A stretch of DNA of 16,438 nucleotides. It comes from Gammaproteobacteria bacterium (GTDB lineage Bacteria; Pseudomonadota; Gammaproteobacteria; GCA-001735895). Below the pieces are notes generated by a model. The model was not told the origin of the DNA and made no database searches. It saw only the letters and a program-made list of their open reading frames with translations. Below, in pieces: positions 7,266 through 15,154 of this stretch (position 1 is its first letter; every line of letters starts with the position of its first letter). Made by a program: the position numbers and the translations under genes. Location: assembly GCA_003645435.1 (NCBI GenBank), contig QNFD01000015.1, positions 1-16,438 on the forward strand, given 5' to 3'.

Positions 7266-8825
7266 TTATTTCAGCTTGAAGGAGAACTGGTATCGCCGGG
7301 AGGCAATAATAATTAATAGCAATACCGGGATTCCCATCAGTGCGGTAGCCAGAAAAAAATTTGAATACCCGATTGCATCAACCATGGTCCCGGAATAACC
7401 GCCCAGTATTTTTGGCAACAGGGTCATCAAAGAAGTAAATATCGCGAACTGCATCGCGGTGAAAGATATGTTGGTGAGGCTGGATAGAAAGGCAACAAAA
7501 GCCGCACTGGCGATACCGGCGGACAGGTTATCCGCCGAAATGACGATATAAAGCCAGGTCATATCATATCCTTTCGAAGCCAGCATCATAAACATCAAGT
7601 TGGTCGCTGCCGACAACAGTGCCCCTAAAAATAAAATACGCATAACACCATAGCGCATTGACAATATGCCTCCGAGAAAACCACCGGCGATTGTCATCAA
7701 CAGCCCAAAGGTCTTTACCACAGAAGCAATTTCATTCTTGCTAAATCCAAGGTCTTGATAAAACACATTTGATATCACGCCGAGCACGATATCTGAAATA
7801 CGATATAGACCAATCAGGGCGAGCAATAACCAGGCCAGCGACAGGCCGTATCGCTCGAAGAAATCTCGCACCGGCATAATATAGGTATGCTCGAGCATCG
7901 AGTCGTCCACCAATCCGACTTTAATTAAACCGATCGCCAGAATCCAGGCAACCAGGATTGCCACGGCCAGGCGCAGGCATTCGATGATAAATCCAGCCAG
8001 GTACTGATTCGCAAAAAATTGGCCCAGACTGTCTTTGGCCGGGCCTGCCAATTCAGCACTGAAGTAGAAACTGGCAATAAAACCAACAACGGCCGCCAGA
8101 AATAGCAGCACAAAACGGCCATAAGCCATGGCACTATAGGAATACGAGCGCATCGCACTATGATTGGGTTCCCTGATAATCAAGGTCGTGGCCACGCCAA
8201 CCAGCATGGCCAGCGCCATCAGGGCATAGGAATATTGCCACGCCTGGTAAACATAATCCTGACTGCTGGAGCCAAACCAGCTAGCCAGATAAAGCGAACC
8301 TGCCCCCGCCAACAGCATGCCAATCCGATAACCGGCAATATAGGTTGCCGACATCAGTGCCTGTAGTTCAACCTCGGCCGACTCGATGCGGTAGGCATCG
8401 ATTACAATATCCTGGGTGGCCGCCGAGAAACCAAGCAAAACCGCCGCGTACGCCATAATCGTCAAACTGCCGCTGCCCTGCTGTGGATCAATCGTGGTGA
8501 TCAACAGTAGCGCGTTAATGATTAACAATTGCGCCAGCAGCATCCAGGCACGCCTTCTACCCATTACCCGGGTAAGCCATGGCAGGGGCAATTGATCTAC
8601 CAGCGGCGCCCACACAAACTTGAATGAATAACCGAGTGCGGCCCAGCTGAAATAAGTCACCACCGCTCTTTCGATGCCGGCTTCGCGTAACCACAGACCG
8701 AGCGAAGAAAATATCAGCATCAGCGGAATTCCGGCAGAGAAGCCGAGAAACAACATGGTCACTATGCGCGGATGGGTAAACGTGCCCAGCGTCTCTAGCC
8801 AGCCAGGCTGCCTGATATCTTTCAC
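7266..8825 (-). CDS. ampG: AmpG-like muropeptide permease (major facilitator superfamily)
   Basis: AmpG proteins import GlcNAc-anhydroMurNAc-peptides from the periplasm in wall recycling; in many gammaproteobacteria the same ligands signal beta-lactamase induction. This 519-residue protein has a hydrophobic multi-pass profile. Its N-terminal section, with FLGFSAGIPLMLIFSSLGLW (26-45) and YSFKFVWAPLVD (66-77), the basic loop GRRRAW (89-94) and the signature QDIVIDAYRIE (138-148), is typical of the AmpG family. A long central region (about 215-330) adds extra hydrophobic segments, as in larger AmpG proteins. Its length lies between E. coli AmpG (491) and P. aeruginosa AmpG (about 594). The GTG start at 8825 overlaps the exonuclease stop codon by one base, so translation is coupled. 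Family assignment is firm; the substrate is inferred. A mpl gene in the same window fits the recycling role. Confidence 0.88.
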   Translation of the reverse strand: MKDIRQPGWLETLGTFTHPRIVTMLFLGFSAGIPLMLIFSSLGLWLREAGIERAVVTYFSWAALGYSFKFVWAPLVDQLPLPWLTRVMGRRRAWMLLAQLLIINALLLITTIDPQQGSGSLTIMAYAAVLLGFSAATQDIVIDAYRIESAEVELQALMSATYIAGYRIGMLLAGAGSLYLASWFGSSSQDYVYQAWQYSYALMALAMLVGVATTLIIREPNHSAMRSYSYSAMAYGRFVLLFLAAVVGFIASFYFSAELAGPAKDSLGQFFANQYLAGFIIECLRLAVAILVAWILAIGLIKVGLVDDSMLEHTYIMPVRDFFERYGLSLAWLLLALIGLYRISDIVLGVISNVFYQDLGFSKNEIASVVKTFGLLMTIAGGFLGGILSMRYGVMRILFLGALLSAATNLMFMMLASKGYDMTWLYIVISADNLSAGIASAAFVAFLSSLTNISFTAMQFAIFTSLMTLLPKILGGYSGTMVDAIGYSNFFLATALMGIPVLLLIIIASRRYQFSFKLK

Positions 8826-9607
8826 TATTTTAGCGCCGGGGTGAAATCATAATCCATAATCAGGGGTGCGTGATCAGAAAAGCGATCTTCTTTATAAATT
8901 GAAGCAGCCTGAATTTTATCTTTCAAGCCCGGCGTCACGATTTGATAGTCGATGCGCCAACCCACGTTCTTGTCCCAGGACTGACCACGATTCGACCACC
9001 AGGTATATTGCTCTTCACGCTGGTCAACCACTCGGAAGGCATCAACATACCCAACTCGATCAAATAGATCGGTCAACCACGCCCTTTCTTCGGGCAAAAA
9101 TCCTGAATTTTTCTGGTTCGGGCGCCAGTTCTTCAAATCGATATTCTGGTGTGCAATATTCCAGTCACCACAGATGATAAATTCCCGGCGCTTACGTCTC
9201 AGGGCTTGCAGGTGCAACAGGAAACTGTCCATGAATCGAACTTTGGATTCCTGCCGATGATCCCCCGAAGAACCGGAAGGCGCGTACAGTGAAATAACTG
9301 AAAGGTTGCGATAACGATATTCGATGTATCGTCCTTCATTATCGAATTCAGATTCGCCAAAACCGCGAATCACCTGTAGGGGCTGATGCCGGCTGTATAT
9401 CGCGGTACCGCTATAGCCTTTTTTCTGAGCATCATAATAATTACAAATGTACGATTGCGGATGAAATATCGGGTCCTGCAATTGATCGATCTGAGCCTTG
9501 GTTTCCTGCACACAGACAAAGTCGGCGCGTTGTTTGGCCAGCCACTCAAAAAATCCCTTGCGCGAGGCAGCGCGTATGCCATTGGTATTGATTGATATCA
9601 CGCGCAT
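8825..9607 (-). CDS. xth: Exonuclease III / Crc-family endonuclease-exonuclease-phosphatase protein
   Basis: XthA-type enzymes cut DNA at abasic sites and degrade 3' ends. The start is taken at ATG 9607 (260 residues), which has AGGA at a good distance; an ATG at 9634 lacks a ribosome binding site and precedes the conserved MRVISINTNGIRAA start. Catalytic residues visible: Asn7 and Asn9, Glu35 in QETK, Tyr108 in LYAPSG, Asp148 and Asn150 in GDWNIAHQN, Asp220 in WRIDYQ, Asp245 and His246 in SDHAPLI. The place beside pyrE, and shared stretches such as RRKRREF, KNWR, GFLPEERAWL and TPGL, match Pseudomonas Crc, a translational regulator of the same family that has lost the catalytic residues. Here they are intact, so nuclease activity is expected; a Crc-like role cannot be excluded. 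Co-transcribed with ampG. Confidence 0.93.
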   Translation of the reverse strand: MRVISINTNGIRAASRKGFFEWLAKQRADFVCVQETKAQIDQLQDPIFHPQSYICNYYDAQKKGYSGTAIYSRHQPLQVIRGFGESEFDNEGRYIEYRYRNLSVISLYAPSGSSGDHRQESKVRFMDSFLLHLQALRRKRREFIICGDWNIAHQNIDLKNWRPNQKNSGFLPEERAWLTDLFDRVGYVDAFRVVDQREEQYTWWSNRGQSWDKNVGWRIDYQIVTPGLKDKIQAASIYKEDRFSDHAPLIMDYDFTPALK

Positions 9608-9651
9608 GAGAACATATCCTGAAACCGCTTTCATTCAAAAAAACAGACGCT

Positions 9652-9674
9652 ATCATACATCAGTTAAGTATGAT
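9652..9674. promoter_or_regulatory. Inverted repeat with back-to-back -10-like boxes between xth and pyrE
   Basis: ATCATAC (9652-9658) and GTATGAT (9668-9674) form a 7-bp inverted repeat with a 9-base A/T-rich spacer. Each arm holds TATGAT, a good -10 match, one facing xth and one facing pyrE. A minus-strand start would give xth a leader of about 40 bases; a plus-strand start would give pyrE about 165. No strong -35 element is visible for either, so an operator or activator-dependent divergent promoter is an inference. Confidence 0.35.
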
Positions 9675-9712
9675 TAGTGTGCCTGGCAAACATGGAAATC
9701 AAAAAAGAGTCT

Positions 9713-9796
9713 CGTCATTCCGGACAGGGTTTTTTGCTGATCCGGAATCCATGTTTTTCAACGGCTTACTAGATACCGGCCTTCGCCGGCATGACG
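9713..9796. repeat. 84-bp MITE-like palindromic intergenic repeat
   Basis: The element is bounded by CGTCATTCCGG (9713-9723) and, inverted, CCGGCATGACG (9786-9796), one mismatch in 11. Inside lie two smaller hairpins: ATTCCGG (9717-9723) against CCGGAAT, and CCGGC-CTTC-GCCGG (9776-9789). Ends reading CGTCAT(T/G)CCGG with inner GGCCTTCGCCGG loops are typical of small dispersed non-coding repeats found in many proteobacterial genomes. Only one copy lies in this window, so dispersal is inferred. It sits in the probable pyrE leader. Confidence 0.6.
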
Positions 9797-9801
9797 GTTT
9801 T
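9775..9801 (+). terminator. Terminator-like hairpin with U tract ahead of pyrE
   Basis: A GC-rich hairpin CCGGC-CTTC-GCCGG (9776-9789), extendable through the outer arms of the surrounding repeat, is followed by ATGACGG and TTTTT (9797-9801), ending 45 bases before the pyrE ATG. E. coli pyrE has an attenuator hairpin at a similar place. The hairpin also belongs to a repeat-like element, so a regulatory role is only a possibility. Confidence 0.3.
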
Positions 9802-9846
9802 TAGTTATCAGCAGTGAAATTTTATTAATTTTAATACGGTTCTAAT

Positions 9847-10485
9847 ATGCAAGCTTTCCAGTCCGAGTTTCTCGAATATTGCCTGCAAAGGGGCGTGCTG
9901 AAATTTGGTGAGTTCACGTTGAAATCCGGCCGCATAAGCCCCTATTTTTTCAATGCCGGGCTGTTCAATACCGGCGCGGATCTTGCTGCCCTGGGCAATT
10001 ATTACGCCGAGGCGATCCAGCATGCGCAAGTGGATTTCGACCTCCTGTTCGGGCCGGCCTATAAAGGCATACCGCTCGCGGCCATCACCGCAAGTGCCCT
10101 CTACCAGCGTCACCAACGCGACATTGCATACGCATTTGATCGAAAAGAAGCCAAAGATCACGGCGAAGGCGGTGTCACTGTGGGCGCCCCAATCCAGGGC
10201 CGCGTGATGATCATCGACGATGTAATTACCGCGGGTACCGCGATTCGGCATACCATGCAATTGATCGAGTCCCTGGGCGCCAGCGTCAGCGCGGTCACGA
10301 TCGCGCTCGATCGCCAGGAAAAGGGTCAGGGGGAACAGTCGGCAATACAGGAAATTGAAGCATTGGGGGTCAAGGTAATTCCGATTATTCGCCTCGTGGA
10401 TATCCTGCAATACCTTGAAAAGAACAATCAAACCGGGCACCTGCAAGCGGTTAGCGCCTATCGTGAGTGTTACGGTATCGACTGA
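9847..10485 (+). CDS. pyrE: Orotate phosphoribosyltransferase
   Basis: PyrE joins orotate to PRPP to form OMP, the fifth step of UMP synthesis, in the cytoplasm as a dimer. The 212-residue protein shows [16 protein letters not shown] (23-38) with Lys26, [11 protein letters not shown] (68-78) with Lys73, the flexible catalytic loop [11 protein letters not shown] (99-109) that closes over the partner subunit, and the PRPP-binding motif [13 protein letters not shown] (120-132). Length equals that of E. coli PyrE (213). ATG 9847 is the only start that keeps the conserved N-terminus; no clear ribosome binding site precedes it. It diverges from the xth/crc-type gene, as in Pseudomonas, and a terminator-like hairpin lies in the upstream leader. 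Confidence 0.97.
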   Translation: MQAFQSEFLEYCLQRGVLKFGEFTLKSGRISPYFFNAGLFNTGADLAALGNYYAEAIQHAQVDFDLLFGPAYKGIPLAAITASALYQRHQRDIAYAFDRKEAKDHGEGGVTVGAPIQGRVMIIDDVITAGTAIRHTMQLIESLGASVSAVTIALDRQEKGQGEQSAIQEIEALGVKVIPIIRLVDILQYLEKNNQTGHLQAVSAYRECYGID

Positions 10486-10537
10486 ACTCTGAAGCGCTAC
10501 CAGGGTCTATGTTTAGCTTCAAGCACCTGGAGAACCG

Positions 10538-11299
10538 ATGAATAAATTAATCATTTTAAGCTGCCTGCTCGCCCTGCCAGCATTAGCTGCGGAAAAGCTG
10601 ACCGTCGTCAGTAGTCCGCAACAAACCGCGGTGGTTGAACTTTACACCTCCGAGGGTTGCAGCAGTTGCCCGCCGGCCGACCAGTGGTTCGAGGCCCTGA
10701 TCGATGTGCCAAAGGAGGAACTCGATGTACTGGCGCTCGCCTTTCATGTCGACTACTGGGATTATATCGGTTGGAAAGATCGGTTCGGTAGCCCCAAACA
10801 CACCAGCCGACAACGCCAATTGGGCGCCAACAATAACCAGGGATCGATATATACGCCAGAGTTTTTCGTCGACGGAGCGGAAGCTCGCGGCACCAGGAAT
10901 GTTATCGAAAAAATCCGCATCAGCAATAAAAAAACGGCTATTCTGCAACTCATGCTGTCGGTTTCAAAGGAAGGCGAGACCCTGCGGCTCGAGTTGCAAA
11001 CGGCTAGCGAGGATACCCTTCCCGAAATCCTGCATTCTCGCTTCCTTGTCTATGAAAGCCAACTGTCTAGTGATGTTACGCGAGGTGAAAATTCCGGCGA
11101 AACTTTAAGCCATCAGCAAGTAGTGCGCTACATGAGTCCGGCGCTGCGACTCGAAGACAATAGCCGGCACGAGATCAACATAGACCCGGACTGGCAGCTC
11201 GCAAATATCGGCATCGCCGCCATGATCACTTCCCCTGGTAACGAAACCTACCTGCAGGCGGTTCACACACCGATCACCGCACTGCTGGCGCAGCAATAG
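10538..11299 (+). CDS. Exported DUF1223 thioredoxin-fold protein
   Basis: This 253-residue protein begins with a signal peptide (MNKLIILSCLLALPALA, cleavage probably after Ala17), preceded by GGAGAA at 10529-10534. The mature part matches DUF1223: VVELYTSEGCSSCPPAD (32-48) with a CxxC pair at Cys41 and Cys44, then LALAFHVDYWDYIGWKDRF and a YTPEFFVDG stretch, a thioredoxin-like arrangement with the cis-Pro-type TPE segment. The family occurs widely in proteobacteria as periplasmic proteins of unproven function; a thiol-redox role is inferred from the CxxC and fold. It follows pyrE by 52 bases and may share its transcript. Confidence 0.88.
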   Translation: MNKLIILSCLLALPALAAEKLTVVSSPQQTAVVELYTSEGCSSCPPADQWFEALIDVPKEELDVLALAFHVDYWDYIGWKDRFGSPKHTSRQRQLGANNNQGSIYTPEFFVDGAEARGTRNVIEKIRISNKKTAILQLMLSVSKEGETLRLELQTASEDTLPEILHSRFLVYESQLSSDVTRGENSGETLSHQQVVRYMSPALRLEDNSRHEINIDPDWQLANIGIAAMITSPGNETYLQAVHTPITALLAQQ

Positions 11300-11357
11300 T
11301 GAATCGTTGGTAAAGGCCCGACAGGCATGGAAAATCGTTAAAAATGTCCTATGCTCA

Positions 11358-11422
11358 TTGTTAACAAATATTTGCATGCACCGGGACTGGCTTTTGACAG
11401 CCGGGGGTGCCAAAACTAGAGA
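11358..11422 (+). promoter_or_regulatory. Candidate promoter with nearby palindrome upstream of the DUF4124 gene
   Basis: A perfect -35 match, TTGACA (11394-11399), is followed after 17 bases by TAGAGA (11417-11422), a weak -10. The perfect palindrome TTGTTAACAA lies at 11358-11367, about 27 bases upstream. Transcription would start about ten bases before the ATG at 11439, leaving little room for a ribosome binding site. Pattern match only. Confidence 0.28.
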
Positions 11423-11438
11423 GCACACGACTAGCGCC

Positions 11439-12089
11439 ATGAAGAGTTGCGTTTCGCAAACATACCCACCCCTACCAGGGATTTTACTCTGTGTAATTAT
11501 GCTCGGCATGGCATCATCTGCCGATGCCGGCAGCCTGTATAAGTGGATCGATGAGAACGGTGAAGTGCGCTATACCGATCGTGTGCCGCAATCCGCGTCG
11601 AAAAGACAACAGCAGACTCTGAATGATCAGGGTATAGTAATCGACACCAAAGAAGCCGCCAAACCCCCCGAAGAACTTGCCGCAATCAAACAGGCTGAAA
11701 AGGAACGTAAAAAAAGACTACTAGCTGAAAAAAGGGATAATGAAGCGCAACGCAAAAAAGACCAGGCATTACTACTGACGTTTAGTTCGGAGGCAGAACT
11801 CGAACTGGCAAAAGATGAACGCATCGAGGTGCTGGATTCAATTATCCAGTTAATCTATAAAAGCATGGCTGGAACGAACAAGAAACTGGTAGAACTCGAG
11901 AACCTGGCCGATCAGAATTACCTTACCAAAGGTTTGGAAGTCCCCGGCGGACTCGCGCAAAATATCGAGGTTTTAAGCCGCAAGAACCTTTCGCGCGATA
12001 ACCAGTTACGCCAGAAACTAACCGAGAAAAACCGGATTGAATCGCAATTCGAAATCGACCTCGCGCGTTATCGGGCCTTGAGTAATTAG
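11439..12089 (+). CDS. Exported DUF4124 domain protein with charged helical C-terminus
   Basis: The start is placed at ATG 11439, giving 216 residues with a signal peptide whose core is PGILLCVIMLGMA and cleavage near SADA (residue 30). An in-frame start at 11307 would add 44 residues ahead of the signal sequence and is unlikely. The mature N-terminus GSLYKWIDENGEVRYTDRVP is a clear DUF4124 domain (the small beta unit with the LYKWxDxxGxxxYTDxxP pattern). The rest is rich in Lys, Glu and Gln (AAIKQAEKERKKRLLAEKR, then AQRKKDQ) and probably forms coiled-coil helices, ending with another charged section. Such proteins are periplasmic or envelope-associated with no established role. It converges with argB, stop to stop, across 19 bases. 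Confidence 0.85.
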   Translation: MKSCVSQTYPPLPGILLCVIMLGMASSADAGSLYKWIDENGEVRYTDRVPQSASKRQQQTLNDQGIVIDTKEAAKPPEELAAIKQAEKERKKRLLAEKRDNEAQRKKDQALLLTFSSEAELELAKDERIEVLDSIIQLIYKSMAGTNKKLVELENLADQNYLTKGLEVPGGLAQNIEVLSRKNLSRDNQLRQKLTEKNRIESQFEIDLARYRALSN

Positions 12090-12108
12090 CCCGCATGTTG
12101 CACGAAGG

Positions 12109-13008
<900 letters not shown>

Positions 13009-13031
13009 TTAAACGCTTGTCCGGTAGGGAG

Positions 13032-14234
13032 TCAGTCGTGTGCATTATAATGATCGGCGAGCAAATCAATAAGCTGTTTCGCAATCGCATTTTTATCATC
13101 CAGCGCCAGTAACTGTTGCCCGCCTGGCCACATTACCAGTATTTCGTTGGTATTACTTTCAAAACCGGTTTGTTCGACGCCCACCTGGTTTGCGGCAATC
13201 ATGTCCAGGTTTTTACGCTTCAGTTTTTCAGCCGCGTTGCGCTCGAGTTCTTCAGTCTCAGCGGCAAAACCCAGGGTAAAGGGTTTACTATCGAGCGCGG
13301 TGACTTCACTAACGATATCCGGGTTTGGTATCAGTTCAAGCTGCAGGTTCTGTCCGGATTTTTTCAACTTTTGCGGCGCAACGTCTGCCACCCGATAATC
13401 CGCCACCGCGGCACAGGCGATGAATATATCAGCCTGTGATACCTGTTTGATAACGGCATCGCGCATTTCCAGTGCGCTGCCAACCTCGATGCGTTCGACG
13501 CCGGTTGGCGAATCAAGACTAACCGGACCACTAATCAAAGTTACCCCGGCACCAGCCTGATGCGCCGCGCGCGCCAGTGCATACCCCATTCTGCCAGTGC
13601 TGCGATTGCCGATATAACGCACCGGATCGATCGCTTCATGAGTCGGACCCGCGGTGATCAGGACTCGCTTACCGCTCAATTTACCGGGCTTGAAGTTCTC
13701 ATCGATGAGAGCCATTATCTCGCCGGGTTCAAGCATCCGTCCGGGGCCCACATCGCCACAGGCCTGCTCACCCTGCGCCGGACCCCAGACCTTAACACCG
13801 CGTCCCTTTAGGCGTTGAATATTCTCCTGTGTTGCCTGGTTTAAATACATTTGCTGATTCATCGCCGGTGCGATCGCGACCGCCTGTTTACTCGCCAGGC
13901 ACAGGGTAAGCAACAGGTTATCTGCATAGCCATCGAGCAACTTGGCGATAAAATTAGCCGAGGCCGGAGCAACCACGATTAAATCAGCCCAGCGCGCCAG
14001 TTCGATGTGATCCATTGCCGACTCGGCCTCGGCGTCGAAAATCTCGGTATAGACTTTATGGCCGCTCAGCGCCTGGTAAGTCAGGGGTTGCACGAACTCG
14101 GCCGCGGCCGGTGTCATCACCACGCGCACCTCGGCGCCAGCCTTGATCAGCTGTCTAATCAGGTCGGCAGATTTGTAGGCAGCAATGCCTCCGGTAACAC
14201 CTATTAAAATATTTTTCTTGATGATCGCGTCCAT
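13032..14234 (-). CDS. coaBC: Bifunctional phosphopantothenoylcysteine decarboxylase / phosphopantothenate-cysteine ligase
   Basis: CoaBC carries out two steps of coenzyme A synthesis: CTP-dependent joining of cysteine to 4'-phosphopantothenate (CoaB half), then FMN-dependent decarboxylation (CoaC half). The 400-residue protein has the CoaC domain first: GVTGGIAAYKSADLIRQLI (12-30), catalytic His76 in MDHIELARWADL, PAMN (123-126) and the ACGDVGPGRM lid (Cys159). The CoaB half follows, with ITAGPTHEAIDPVRYIGN, NRSTGRMG from Asn210, ACAAVADYR, and Lys289 in PQKLKKSGQ. These line up almost residue for residue with E. coli His75, Asn125, Cys158, Asn210 and Lys289. ATG at 14234 with no good ribosome binding site. 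It diverges from radC across 45 bases and is followed directly by argB, with no dut between. Confidence 0.97.
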   Translation of the reverse strand: MDAIIKKNILIGVTGGIAAYKSADLIRQLIKAGAEVRVVMTPAAAEFVQPLTYQALSGHKVYTEIFDAEAESAMDHIELARWADLIVVAPASANFIAKLLDGYADNLLLTLCLASKQAVAIAPAMNQQMYLNQATQENIQRLKGRGVKVWGPAQGEQACGDVGPGRMLEPGEIMALIDENFKPGKLSGKRVLITAGPTHEAIDPVRYIGNRSTGRMGYALARAAHQAGAGVTLISGPVSLDSPTGVERIEVGSALEMRDAVIKQVSQADIFIACAAVADYRVADVAPQKLKKSGQNLQLELIPNPDIVSEVTALDSKPFTLGFAAETEELERNAAEKLKRKNLDMIAANQVGVEQTGFESNTNEILVMWPGGQQLLALDDKNAIAKQLIDLLADHYNAHD

Positions 14235-14279
14235 ATCAACTATTTTAACTCATGTTTATAGCAGGTAAAGGATTACTAA

Positions 14280-14951
14280 ATGGCTATCACCGACTGGCCC
14301 ATGGAAGAAAGGCCCCGTGAAAAACTGCTGCTGAAAGGCGCCCCTTCCCTCTCCGATGCCGAATTACTGGCAATTTTCCTGCGTACCGGCATGCCGGGCC
14401 TAAGCGCGGTGGACATGTCCAGGCGCCTGTTGACCGAGTTTGGATCCCTACGCAGACTGCTAAACGCCAGCGAAGAAGAATTCTGCAAACAAAAAGGCCT
14501 GGGTAAGGCCAAGTACGCGCAATTGCAGGCAGTTTTGGAAATGGCTGGCCGGCATCTGTCTGAATCCATCAAACGCCAGGATTGTCTAACCAGTCCGGCC
14601 GATACCATCGCCTACCTGCGTAGCCAGTTGCGCGATCGCCCGCACGAGATATTCGCCTGCGTCATGCTCGACAACCGTAACCGGGTTATCGCATTTCGAG
14701 AAATGTTTCGCGGTACTATCGACGGCGCTAGCGTCTACCCGCGAGAAGTTGTAAAACAGGCGCTGGCCGATAATGCCGCCAGCGTTATCCTCGCACACAA
14801 TCATCCATCGGGCGTGGCCGAACCCAGCCAGGCCGACATTCGCATTACCGAGCGCCTGAAGAAAGCCCTGGCACTGGTCGATATCCGTGTCCTGGATCAC
14901 GTAATCGTGGGTGATGAAACGCTTTGTTTTTCGGAGCGTGGGCTAATCTAA
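14280..14951 (+). CDS. radC: RadC family JAMM-type protein
   Basis: The 223-residue protein has the full RadC layout: an N-terminal [20 protein letters not shown] section, a helix-hairpin-helix region ([14 protein letters not shown], then [17 protein letters not shown] at 72-88) and a C-terminal MPN/JAMM domain with Glu123, HNHPSG (His173 and His175) and Ser183 and Asp186 in EPSQAD, the residues that would bind a metal. The name comes from an old mutant link to DNA repair that was later traced to recG, so the molecular role is unsettled. ATG 14280 is preceded by AAAGGA. The gene diverges from coaBC, the usual gammaproteobacterial arrangement, and is followed 43 bases later by the long inverted-repeat element. 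Confidence 0.95.
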   Translation: MAITDWPMEERPREKLLLKGAPSLSDAELLAIFLRTGMPGLSAVDMSRRLLTEFGSLRRLLNASEEEFCKQKGLGKAKYAQLQAVLEMAGRHLSESIKRQDCLTSPADTIAYLRSQLRDRPHEIFACVMLDNRNRVIAFREMFRGTIDGASVYPREVVKQALADNAASVILAHNHPSGVAEPSQADIRITERLKKALALVDIRVLDHVIVGDETLCFSERGLI

Positions 14952-14994
14952 TAGATTCATAGAGTTACTGTCAGTGCTGTCCCGTTCGACTGTA

Positions 14995-15138
14995 GAGACA
15001 TGGATTGGTAACGTCTGACTGAGACCGTCATCCGCATGGATGGGGCGGTCCGACGTATCGGTGCCGAGCCTCCATGGATAGATCGGTCCGACGCATCGGC
15101 ACGGCGTGTCTCAGTCAGACGTTACCAATCCATGTCTC
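14995..15138. repeat. 144-bp structured element with 31-bp perfect inverted arms and tandem core
   Basis: The left arm 14995-15025 (begins GAGACATGGATTGG, ends GACTGAGAC) is the exact reverse complement of 15108-15138, 31 of 31 bases. The 82-base core holds two tandem units (15035-15061 and 15073-15099, 23 of 27 identical, each starting CATGGAT and sharing CGGTCCGACG); CATGGAT also occurs in the left arm at 14999, giving spacings of 36 and 38. The core can form two hairpins: CGTC/GACG with CCGC/GCGG (15026-15055), and GTGCCGA/TCGGCAC (15061-15102). As RNA from either strand it would be a long rod capped by two loops. No flanking T tract, target duplication or ORF was found. It fills the gap between the convergent radC and GGDEF-EAL genes, 43 and 16 bases from their stops. 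MITE, RNA 3' end structure or a protein-binding site are all possible. Confidence 0.9.
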
Positions 15139-15154
15139 GGGTGAATCGTAACAC

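Noticed and set aside
8825..9634. Upstream ATG at 9634 as the exonuclease start
   Set aside because: It has no ribosome binding site, adds nine residues before the conserved MRVISINTNG start, and the ATG at 9607 has AGGA at a good distance.
9808..10446. 212-codon open frame antisense to pyrE
   Set aside because: pyrE on the other strand has every family motif; the antisense product is rich in Arg, His and Cys in no pattern and resembles nothing known to me.
15035..15099. CRISPR-like spacing of CATGGAT units near radC
   Set aside because: Only two imperfect 27-base units with an 11-base gap lie between the inverted arms; there are no unique spacers of uniform length and no cas genes.
14952..15154. 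Classical intrinsic terminator for radC or the GGDEF-EAL gene
   Set aside because: A long stem exists but neither strand has a run of T after it, so the usual terminator form is not met; the element is reported as a repeat instead.
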